Source of the DNA: Aliterella sp. RAGGC_92
Lineage (GTDB): Bacteria; Cyanobacteriota; Cyanobacteriia; Cyanobacteriales; Chroococcidiopsidaceae
Direction: 5' to 3'
Length of the DNA: 7,318 bases
NCBI GenBank assembly: GCA_030826005.1
Contig: JAPJOW010000173.1
Coordinates: forward strand, 1 to 7,318
The translations under genes were made by a program, and so were the position numbers. Shown here one piece after another: positions 1 through 4,921 of this stretch (position 1 is its first letter; each line of letters starts with the position of its first letter). The notes under the pieces are model-generated. The model made no database searches. It saw only the letters and a program-made list of their open reading frames with translations, and was not told where the DNA came from.

Positions 1-389
1 GCACAAGTTGCCGCGCTGGTGGGAATTGTGACTACGGGCAAATGACATTGATAAGCTAATAACTTTGCCGCATCTAATGCTTTTCCACCACCAACCCCAA
101 TAATTAAATCGGCTTTATGTGCTTCTACTGCTTGACGCATAGCAGCTAAACCCGCCTCGCTGCAATCAGCGCCGTAACTTGTGGTACTCGATTGGAGTTG
201 CTGGGCTGCTAAAACCCTCTGCAAGCGGGGTAGCGTAGCTTTTAAAGTGCGATCGCCTCCCACAATAAGGGGACGATTGCCAAGACGAGCGATCGCGTTT
301 CCAGCTTGTTCTAGCAATTGTTCGCCGCGTAATACTTTAGCTGGGGCGACACTAAGAGTAAAAATTGGATAGGTTGAGGCTTGGTTCAT
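1..389 (-). CDS. Iron-containing alcohol dehydrogenase / glycerol dehydrogenase-like protein, N-terminal part (cut by window edge)
   Basis: Reading the minus strand from ATG at 389-387 gives 129 uninterrupted codons running off the left edge, so the 3' part is missing. The fragment begins MNQASTYPIF and has the N-terminal nucleotide-binding fold of the GldA-like family: a beta strand ending LIVGGDRTLK (41-50), then IIGVGGGKALDAAK (96-109), the glycine-rich dinucleotide loop, then VVTIPTSAATC (119-129). These enzymes are NAD(P)-dependent dehydrogenases or reductases of polyols or hydroxy/keto acids in the cytoplasm. In GldA the last motif carries a metal-ligand Asp; here a Cys is at about that position. 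From memory this resembles the HcxA/YbdH branch, so the substrate may be a 2-oxo or 2-hydroxy acid and not glycerol. That is inference. The start lies 6 nt after the ycf51 stop, so it is probably the third gene of the sufU-ycf51 operon. Confidence 0.8.
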   Translation of the reverse strand, partial: MNQASTYPIFTLSVAPAKVLRGEQLLEQAGNAIARLGNRPLIVGGDRTLKATLPRLQRVLAAQQLQSSTTSYGADCSEAGLAAMRQAVEAHKADLIIGVGGGKALDAAKLLAYQCHLPVVTIPTSAATC

Positions 390-395
390 CGACGT

Positions 396-917
396 TTAGG
401 GGGCATCATTTTGAGGTAATTGAGCAAGTTTATCGGGAAAAATCTCAATCTGCATTTGGGTGTCTTCTTTATTGACGAGACTGCGCTTAACTTGCCCGAT
501 ATATAGCGGCTTTGACATTCCTTTTTGGGGATGAATAATTGTTCTGGCGCGAATAATTAGTTTATCTTCATCTCGCCCTAATCGACCATAAGAATACAAA
601 TTACTGGCAGCTTGACGCAAGGTTGCTTCTAGTTCAGTTTCGGTAATAGTGGGCGCTACAGAGATTACAGCTTGATTTGCGCCAGCATCATAAACTCTCT
701 CAAACTTGACTGCGCCGGGAATTACTGTGCGGGTAATCGGGACTAAGCTTAAAGCAAATAATCCGCCCGTCAGTACGCCAAAAAAGCCTGTAACGCCGAT
801 AAGTTGAAATCTCGCAGCCCATTTGAAGCTAAAACCTAACACTGCTAAAAAAGCACAGAATAGGGTAATAATACCCGCCCATTGGGTAAAGGTGAAAAAA
901 GTAGCAGTAGTTGGCAT
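396..917 (-). CDS. ycf51: Ycf51 family protein (DUF2518), two-helix membrane protein
   Basis: This is a 173-residue protein. Two hydrophobic segments occupy about residues 13-34 (AGIITLFCAFLAVLGFSFKW) and 40-60 (around GFFGVLTGGLFALSLVP), followed by RTVIPGAVKFERVYD and a soluble part of about 110 residues with the pattern TITETELEATLRQAASNLYS and GRLGRDEDKLIIRART. I recognise this as the Ycf51 family, found in cyanobacteria and some algal plastid genomes. Its function is unknown. The layout suggests an N-terminal membrane hairpin with a globular C-terminal domain. The start lies 9 nt after the sufU stop and the stop lies 6 nt before the dehydrogenase start, so it sits in the middle of a compact transcription unit. 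No clear Shine-Dalgarno sequence precedes the ATG. Family assignment is by recall of conserved stretches, without a database search. Confidence 0.85.
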   Translation of the reverse strand: MPTTATFFTFTQWAGIITLFCAFLAVLGFSFKWAARFQLIGVTGFFGVLTGGLFALSLVPITRTVIPGAVKFERVYDAGANQAVISVAPTITETELEATLRQAASNLYSYGRLGRDEDKLIIRARTIIHPQKGMSKPLYIGQVKRSLVNKEDTQMQIEIFPDKLAQLPQNDAP

Positions 918-926
918 TGACTTAAT

Positions 927-1391
927 TTACTCGCTTTCGTTGCTAATAGCTTCAGTTTGCTCGTTTTCCAAAGCAGCTTTGATTGTATGCCAAGAGAGAT
1001 TGGCACACTTAATTCTGACGGGAAATTGAGCTACGCCTTGCATAACATTTAGTTTCCTTAATTCTTTGGGAAACTCATCTTCACCTTTCATCATGCCTTG
1101 AAAGCGTTTCACCATTGCCAAAGCTTCGTCTACTTTTTTGCCACGCAAAGCATCTGCCATCAAGTCCGCCGATGCCATTGCGATCGCGCAGCCTTCACCA
1201 ACAAACTTTACATCCTCAATTGCGTCACCCGTTTCGTTTAGCTGTACGGTGAGTTCAATCGTATCGCCACAAGAAGGGTTATGTCCGCGTTGCTGGCGGT
1301 GGATGGGGCTTGTTTGCCCTTTATGGCGCGGTTTTTTGTAGTGTTCTAGTATTACCTGCTGATACAGATCGCGGACATTGCTTAAAGCCAT
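927..1391 (-). CDS. sufU: SufU/IscU-like iron-sulfur cluster assembly protein
   Basis: This 154-residue cytoplasmic protein of the IscU/NifU N-terminal fold opens with VRDLYQQVILEHYKKPRHKG, typical of the SufU branch. The three expected cysteines are present: Cys41 in NPSCGD (with Asp43), Cys68 in GEGCAIAMASADLM and Cys129 in IKCANLSW. The stretch between the second and third Cys contains the extra segment that separates SufU from IscU (around KRFQGMMKGEDEFP, 95-108), and the IscU-type LPPVK motif is absent. In Bacillus SufU, the equivalent Cys and Asp residues bind zinc and accept sulfur from the desulfurase SufS; a scaffold role has also been proposed. No sufBCDS genes are visible here, so the partner must be elsewhere. 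It is the first gene of a likely sufU-ycf51-dehydrogenase operon. The length fits the family and the start matches the usual N terminus. Confidence 0.93.
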   Translation of the reverse strand: MALSNVRDLYQQVILEHYKKPRHKGQTSPIHRQQRGHNPSCGDTIELTVQLNETGDAIEDVKFVGEGCAIAMASADLMADALRGKKVDEALAMVKRFQGMMKGEDEFPKELRKLNVMQGVAQFPVRIKCANLSWHTIKAALENEQTEAISNESE

Positions 1392-1570
1392 AATTTAAAA
1401 CGCGCGAGACATTATTTTATTACTTTCTTTTATCCTATCAGTCTGCTAATTTTCTGCTCCGCAAGCGCAACGATAAATCCTAGGTAAAACCGTACTTTTT
1501 ATCCGAAAAGTGCGATCGCCCAAGTGTTGTTAAGTTTTGAGCCAATCTAATTTAGTGAGGGGTAGCTATA
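1392..1570. other. Divergent intergenic region, sufU / TPR-CHAT
   Basis: These 179 bases separate the minus-strand sufU operon from the plus-strand TPR-CHAT gene, so both promoters should lie here. One HIP1 octamer is at 1512-1519. On the plus side a ribosome binding site is clear (GAGGGG, 1557-1562). No convincing -35/-10 pair stands out for either direction, and I do not call one. Confidence 0.5.
1557..1562 (+). promoter_or_regulatory. Ribosome binding site of the TPR-CHAT gene
   Basis: GAGGGG lies 8 nt before the GTG at 1571. It decides the start in favour of this GTG, which also places a complete signal peptide at the N terminus. Confidence 0.6.
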
Positions 1571-2911
1571 GTGTCAGGCGCGAAAAAGCTTTGTAGTGGT
1601 TTATTAGCAGTAAGTATTGGTTTAATTGCGATCGCTCTTAGCGCTGCGCTTTGCGCAATCGCGCCGCCAATTTTGCAACCTACCCAAGCGCAAATCCAAA
1701 ACCCTCAACAGCAACAAATAGAAAAACTGCTACAGCAAGCCGAGCAACAGACAAGACACGGGGAGAACACGGAAGCGATCGCCACATTGCAACAAGTTCT
1801 GACCTTAGCAAGGCAACTTCAAGACAAAAAAGCTGAAGCTACAGCACTTATTGGGATTGCCTTTAACTACCGCAACATAGGGCAACCGCAGCAGGCATTG
1901 GAATTTTACAACAAAGCTTTACCAATTCTTAAAGAAGCGGGAGCTCTAACAGTCCTTGCGGCAATACTAAATGATATTGGTTCTGTATACAGTAGGATTG
2001 GACAACCCCAGAAGGCGTTAGAATTTTATAACCAAGCTTTACCAATTATTAAACAAGTGAATGCTCGCACAGGTGTTGCGACAATACTAAATAATATTGG
2101 TCTAGTCTACAAAAAGATTGGGCAACCGCAGAAGGCGTTGGAGTTTCTCAACCAAGCTTTACCAATCACTAAAGAAGTAGGAGATCGCCCAATTGTTGCC
2201 GCAACCCTAAATAATATTGGTTTAGTCTACGACGACATTGGGCAACAGCAGAAAGCATTGGAGTTTTATAATCAAGCTTTACCAGTTGTTAAAGAAGATA
2301 GCGATCGCGCGTTTGAAGCCACAATATTAAATAATATTGGCACAGTCTACGCCAAAATCGGGCAATGGCAAAAGGCGTTACAGTTTCTCAACCAAAGTTT
2401 ACCAATTGCTAAAGAAGTAGGCGACAGAGTAGGCGCTGCAACAACACTGAATAATATTGGGGAAGTGTATGCCAAGAGCGGGCAACCGCAGAGGGCATTA
2501 GAGTTTCTCAACCAAAGTTTACCAATTGTTAAAGAAGTAGGCGATCGCCTAGGCGTTGCTGCAACACTAAGTAATATTGGTGGAGTCTATCAAAATAATA
2601 ACCGACCAAAGGACGCTATCAAGAATCTTGAGCAATCGGTGGAAATTACCTTACAACTGCGTGGGGGACTGGAGCGCTCAAACCGACAGCAATTTCTGAA
2701 TAGCAACCGAGGTACAAGCATTGCCTTAATCGATCTATTGATTGCTCAAAAACAACCAGAACGTGCGTACCAGTGGGTAAACCTCACTACTACTACCGAT
2801 CTCGCTGATTATTCCCGCTTGATTGATGCTAAAGTTGGCAATCCCCAAGCACAAAGATCAATCGAATTGTGGAATCAATCTAACCGCCAACTAGAAAGCT
2901 TACGTCAGTAG
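1571..2911 (+). CDS. TPR half: exported protein with six 40-residue TPR units, ending at an in-frame TAG
   Basis: This half has 446 residues from a GTG start. Residues 1-31 form a signal peptide or anchor (basic MSGAKK, then a hydrophobic run to about 31); PTQAQ at 37-41 is a plausible cleavage area, which would place the protein outside the plasma membrane. Residues 46-100 are Gln-rich with a first degenerate TPR. Six units with exact 40-residue spacing begin at residues 104, 144, 184, 224, 264 and 304, each of the form GQPQKALEFYNQALPI...ATLNNIGLVY. A weaker unit follows (341-365, RPKDAIKNLEQSVEIT), then a helical stretch (ERSNRQQFLNSNRG) common in TPR-CHAT proteins before the CHAT linker. 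TPR arrays of this kinesin-light-chain-like type bind protein partners. The half ends in the coiled linker, so it is unlikely to be the designed end of the protein. Confidence 0.85.
   Translation: MSGAKKLCSGLLAVSIGLIAIALSAALCAIAPPILQPTQAQIQNPQQQQIEKLLQQAEQQTRHGENTEAIATLQQVLTLARQLQDKKAEATALIGIAFNYRNIGQPQQALEFYNKALPILKEAGALTVLAAILNDIGSVYSRIGQPQKALEFYNQALPIIKQVNARTGVATILNNIGLVYKKIGQPQKALEFLNQALPITKEVGDRPIVAATLNNIGLVYDDIGQQQKALEFYNQALPVVKEDSDRAFEATILNNIGTVYAKIGQWQKALQFLNQSLPIAKEVGDRVGAATTLNNIGEVYAKSGQPQRALEFLNQSLPIVKEVGDRLGVAATLSNIGGVYQNNNRPKDAIKNLEQSVEITLQLRGGLERSNRQQFLNSNRGTSIALIDLLIAQKQPERAYQWVNLTTTTDLADYSRLIDAKVGNPQAQRSIELWNQSNRQLESLRQ
1880..2599 (+). repeat. Six tandem 120-bp units encoding TPRs
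   Basis: Units begin at 1880, 2000, 2120, 2240, 2360 and 2480 with no length change. Similarity is visible at DNA level: versions of AACCAAGCTTTACCAATT and of AATAATATTGG recur at fixed offsets in most units, so they arose by tandem duplication of a 120-bp module or have been kept alike by recombination. Copy number could vary between strains. Confidence 0.85.
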
Positions 2912-4069
2912 TTGCAAGACAAGTTTTCGCCACAGCTATCAGCGCAGATCAATCAATTGCAAGCTCAAGTTAATCAACAAGCCGAAACTATCTCCCGCCA
3001 GTTCCCAGAAGTAGCCGAACTATTTGAAACCAGAACTACTGATATTGCTATGCTCCAGGCTAATATTCCTGCTGGCACAGTAGTTATTCAGCCTGTTTTA
3101 CTCACTGGAATTAATAAAGTCCCAAATACGATCGCTCTATTTGTCCTCACCAAAGACAAACTAACTGTCACCCAACAAAAAATTGACCCCAAAGCCTTTG
3201 ATGAATTAGTTACGCAATATCGCCGCGAGATTACCGATGGTAGATTTAACAGGTATCGCGCTACTAGCTCAAAACTCTACGATATCCTGATTCGCCCTGT
3301 AGAAACTCAACTTGTAGCCGCTTCCGCCAAACAAGTAAGCATCATTGCTACAGGTAAACTGCGCTACATCCCTTTTGAAACACTGATTGATAGCAAAACG
3401 AATAAATATCTGATTGAAAAATACCCCATTAATAATCTTACTCGCCTTTCAAGTCGTTCTTTACCACAATCAAATCAGAAAAAGTCAACATTGTTAGGAC
3501 TTGGCAATCCCTTTCCTAATGATGGACGCAGCCTGCAAGGGGCAGAAGATGAAGTTAAAAGCATTACTCCATTGTTGCCAGGTAGCGAGGCTCATTTAGG
3601 CGCTCAAGCTAAACTTGATACCTTTACTACTCTTGCTCCTCGTTTTCCAATTCTGCACCTAGCGACTCATGGTTGTTTTCGCCTTGAAGGTTGTCCCGAC
3701 TTGAAGCTAGAGGCAAATACAATCTTATTTCGCGATCGCAATCTCAACATCGCCGATGCAGCTTTACTTGGACTCAAAAATACCGATTTAGTCGTGCTAA
3801 GTGCTTGCCAAACCGCCGTTAGCGCCAATTCTAACGGTGAAGAATTTGCCGGGATTGCTTACCTGTTTGAACGTGCGGGAGCGAAGTCTGTAATTGCCAG
3901 TCTTTGGTTAGCTAAAGACGAGGAAACTAAGCAATTAATGATCGCGTTTTACCAAAATCTCAAAAAGGGGATGACGAAAGGAGAGGCATTACGGAGTGCG
4001 AAGTTGAGTTTGATTGACAAGCATCCTTTGTATTGGTCGCCATTTATTTTAATTGGCGATGCGCGATAA
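2912..4069 (+). CDS. CHAT domain half (caspase-like protease fold), separated from its TPR half by the TAG
   Basis: The open frame is 385 codons from the TTG directly after the TAG. I doubt that this TTG is a start: it has no ribosome binding site, and the first ATG inside is at 3050 (residue 47). Residues 1-35 are coiled linker rich in Gln. The CHAT domain follows at about 55-385: VVIQPVLL, LYDILIRPVE, KLRYIPFETLID, LLGLGNPF, then ILHLATHGCF with the catalytic His253 and DLVVLSACQT with the catalytic Cys299, NGEEFAGIAYLFERAGAKSVIASLW, and the C-terminal YWSPFILIGDAR. CHAT domains belong to the caspase/separase clan of cysteine proteases. All the expected motifs are present, so this domain shows no decay apart from being cut off. 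Two extra Cys (255, 261) follow the His. Substrate is unknown. No gasdermin-like or CRISPR gene lies nearby. Confidence 0.8.
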   Translation: MQDKFSPQLSAQINQLQAQVNQQAETISRQFPEVAELFETRTTDIAMLQANIPAGTVVIQPVLLTGINKVPNTIALFVLTKDKLTVTQQKIDPKAFDELVTQYRREITDGRFNRYRATSSKLYDILIRPVETQLVAASAKQVSIIATGKLRYIPFETLIDSKTNKYLIEKYPINNLTRLSSRSLPQSNQKKSTLLGLGNPFPNDGRSLQGAEDEVKSITPLLPGSEAHLGAQAKLDTFTTLAPRFPILHLATHGCFRLEGCPDLKLEANTILFRDRNLNIADAALLGLKNTDLVVLSACQTAVSANSNGEEFAGIAYLFERAGAKSVIASLWLAKDEETKQLMIAFYQNLKKGMTKGEALRSAKLSLIDKHPLYWSPFILIGDAR

Positions 4070-4092
4070 CAAGTACGATCGCATTTTTAGGC
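4031..4092 (+). repeat. Direct repeat copy A: 3' end of the CHAT gene with its terminator-like hairpin
   Basis: This 62-bp segment encodes the last residues YWSPFILIGDAR, the stop and the following hairpin. A second copy lies at 4856-4916. By hand alignment the two match at about 54 of 62 columns with one single-base gap. The stretch GATGCGCGATAACAAGT is identical in both. Confidence 0.8.
4063..4088 (+). terminator. Terminator-like hairpin after the CHAT gene
   Basis: GCGAT (4063-4067) pairs with ATCGC (4078-4082) across a 10-nt loop, followed by A and TTTTT (4084-4088). The stem overlaps the stop codon. In addition GATGCGCGAT (4058-4067) is a perfect 10-bp inverted repeat of ATCGCGCATC (4101-4110), an alternative, longer pairing. 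The short stem makes this a modest terminator candidate; the same hairpin is kept in the second repeat copy. Confidence 0.45.
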
Positions 4093-4173
4093 GAAGTGCG
4101 ATCGCGCATCAATTGTAAAAACAGAAAAAGTTTTGCCCACTAGCCTCCAAGCTTGGGGCAATAAGATTATTAT

Positions 4174-4189
4174 CCCCCAGAATTGGGGG
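4174..4189. repeat. GC-rich hairpin CCCCCA-GAAT-TGGGGG
   Basis: A perfect 6-bp stem with a tetraloop lies between the CHAT gene and the antitoxin promoter region. Just upstream, TTGCCC (4133-4138) can pair with GGGCAA (4156-4161) around the palindrome CCAAGCTTGG (4147-4156). Short hairpins of this CCCCCA...TGGGGG kind are, from memory, common dispersed elements in cyanobacterial intergenic DNA. No T-run follows, so it is not a standard terminator. Confidence 0.5.
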
Positions 4190-4219
4190 TTGGGAGAAAA
4201 TAAAAGTACGATTAAAGTG

Positions 4220-4251
4220 TCATAGATTTTAGTATGATAAAAACATTTTAT
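4220..4251 (+). promoter_or_regulatory. Putative promoter/operator of the toxin-antitoxin pair
   Basis: TATGAT (4233-4238) is a good -10 match 27 bases before the antitoxin ATG; no good -35 is seen. Two inverted repeats overlap it: TCATA (4220-4224) with TATGA (4233-4237), and ATAAAA (4237-4242) with TTTTAT (4246-4251). Ribbon-helix-helix antitoxins usually bind such inverted repeats in their own promoter. Binding here is inference. Confidence 0.35.
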
Positions 4252-4264
4252 AGCAAGAATTTAC

Positions 4265-4501
4265 ATGAAGCAAAAGATAGCTATAACTTTAGATGAGCAA
4301 TTAGTAAAATTTATTGACTCGCATTCTGGTGGTAATCGCAGTGAGTATTTGAACCAATTACTTGCACTTGAACGCAAACGCACCATTGAAGCGCAATTAA
4401 TTAAAGGGCTTCAAGAAGACTACTGCAATCCTGACTATTTAGCGGAGATTCAAGCTTGGGATGCTGCGATCGCCGATGGGTTAGAAAATGCCGAAGGGTA
4501 A
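4265..4501 (+). CDS. Ribbon-helix-helix (CopG/MazE-like) antitoxin of a type II toxin-antitoxin pair
   Basis: This is a 78-residue protein. Residues 1-40 (KIAITLDEQLVKFIDSHSGG then NRSEYLNQLL) have the beta-strand, helix, helix pattern of the ribbon-helix-helix fold, which dimerises to bind operator DNA. The C-terminal half (LQEDYCNPDYLAEIQAWDAA) is acidic and should wrap the toxin. It overlaps the toxin start by 14 nt (4488-4501), the usual antitoxin-first coupled order. The gene is intact while the toxin after it is broken, so it may persist as an orphan antitoxin or local repressor. Only a weak ribosome binding site precedes the ATG. The MazE label is by context with the MazF-like partner; the fold assignment is firmer. 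Confidence 0.82.
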   Translation: MKQKIAITLDEQLVKFIDSHSGGNRSEYLNQLLALERKRTIEAQLIKGLQEDYCNPDYLAEIQAWDAAIADGLENAEG

Positions 4502-4845
4502 ACTTACTTATCGTCGGGGAGAAATTTACTGGGTAGAAATGAATCCGACTGTAGGAGCAGAAGTCCAAAAGACCCGTTCCTGCTTAATCCTCCAAAATAA
4601 TACGATGAATCAGTATGGAGAAGTAACAATTGTCTTACCATTTCGCCCTGGCAGCAAACAAGCTTTTTATTCCTGTTAACGTGCTTGCTTTCCCAGAAAA
4701 TGGGCTAGATCGAAATCGGTTTCTAGATGTAGGTCAGATCCGCGCAGTTAGTTGTCAGAGATTGCTAACTAAAGCTGGAACGTTGGAAACTGACTATTGG
4801 CAACAGATCCAGCACGCCTTAAATATTGTTTTAGGGTTTGATTAG
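4488..4845 (+). pseudogene. MazF/PemK-type mRNA interferase toxin, frameshifted
   Basis: The first frame from ATG 4488 gives KLTYRRGEIYWVEMNP, VGAEVQKTRSCLILQNN, VTIVLPFRPGSKQA and then stops at 4677-4679. The rest continues one frame over: FIPVNVLAFPENGLDRNRF, LDVGQIRAVSCQRLL, LETDYWQQIQHALNIVLGF, stop at 4843-4845. Removing one T from the run of five at 4664-4668 joins them as GSKQAFIPVNV and gives a 118-residue protein, the normal MazF length, with family motifs in order (GEIYWV, VGAEVQKTR, LPFRPGSKQA, DVGQIRAV). MazF enzymes cut mRNA at short sequence motifs in the cytoplasm. The usual KTRP is KTRS here. As written, only about the first half would be made, which should be inactive. A sequencing error in the T-run is possible. 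Confidence 0.85.
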
Positions 4846-4855
4846 CGATCGCCTG

Positions 4856-4916
4856 TATTAGTCGCCGTCTATTTTAATTAGGGATGCGCGATAACAAGTG
4901 CGATCGCGTTTTAGGC
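4856..4916 (+). repeat. Direct repeat copy B: degenerate remnant of a CHAT gene 3' end
   Basis: In the frame matching copy A this reads Y-stop-SPSILIRDAR-stop, against YWSPFILIGDAR-stop in the CHAT gene. It is therefore a recognisable scar of about 13 codons with a Trp-to-stop change, plus the hairpin beyond. Together with 4031-4092 it brackets the toxin-antitoxin pair as direct repeats. Confidence 0.8.
4887..4912 (+). terminator. Terminator-like hairpin downstream of the toxin gene
   Basis: CGCGAT (4887-4892) pairs with ATCGCG (4903-4908) across a 10-nt loop and is followed directly by TTTT (4909-4912). It is the copy-B version of the hairpin after the CHAT gene, with one more base pair. 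It would end plus-strand transcription before the convergent gene at 4922-5332. Confidence 0.45.
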
Positions 4917-4921
4917 AGTCA

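Larger units (their letters stand above)
1571..4069 (+). pseudogene. TPR-CHAT protein gene interrupted by one in-frame TAG
   Basis: The two adjacent open frames 1571-2911 and 2912-4069 are in the same frame, separated only by TAG at 2909-2911. Read through, they make one protein of 833 codons including the final stop: signal peptide, TPR array, coiled linker, CHAT protease-like domain. This is the usual single-chain layout of cyanobacterial TPR-CHAT proteins. The local reading is ESLRQ-stop-LQDKFSPQLS; a CAG-to-TAG (Gln to stop) change in a Gln-rich linker is the simplest origin. No frameshift or other stop occurs on either side, so the lesion looks recent, is read through, or is a sequencing error. 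No ribosome binding site is seen for a restart just after the stop. If the stop is real, translation should give a TPR-only protein lacking the CHAT domain. Confidence 0.75.

Noticed and set aside
823..1029. Plus-strand frame of 68 codons, with similar ones at 181-372, 1138-1341, 6150-6413 and 6900-7139
   Set aside because: Each lies opposite a well-supported minus-strand gene, has no recognisable domain and no ribosome binding site.
1527..1555. Promoter of the TPR-CHAT gene (TTGTTA with a downstream AT-rich box)
   Set aside because: The -10 match is poor at correct spacing, so it is not reported as a feature.
2912..2914. TTG as a true start of a separate CHAT gene
   Set aside because: It directly abuts the TAG, no ribosome binding site precedes it, and the reading frame is simply the continuation of the TPR gene.
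2909..2917. Programmed readthrough signal at the TAG
   Set aside because: The bases after the stop (TTGCAA) do not match the known CARYYA-type context and no downstream structure is obvious; readthrough stays possible but without sequence support.
1571..4069. CHAT-based defence system (gasdermin or CRISPR-linked protease)
   Set aside because: No gasdermin-like, cas or other defence effector gene lies beside it, and the signal peptide points to an exported protein, typical of stand-alone cyanobacterial TPR-CHAT proteins.
4630..4845. Separate 71-residue gene starting at ATG 4630
   Set aside because: Its first residues are an out-of-frame reading of the toxin's LPFRPGSKQA segment; the rest is the frameshifted C-terminal part of the MazF-like toxin.
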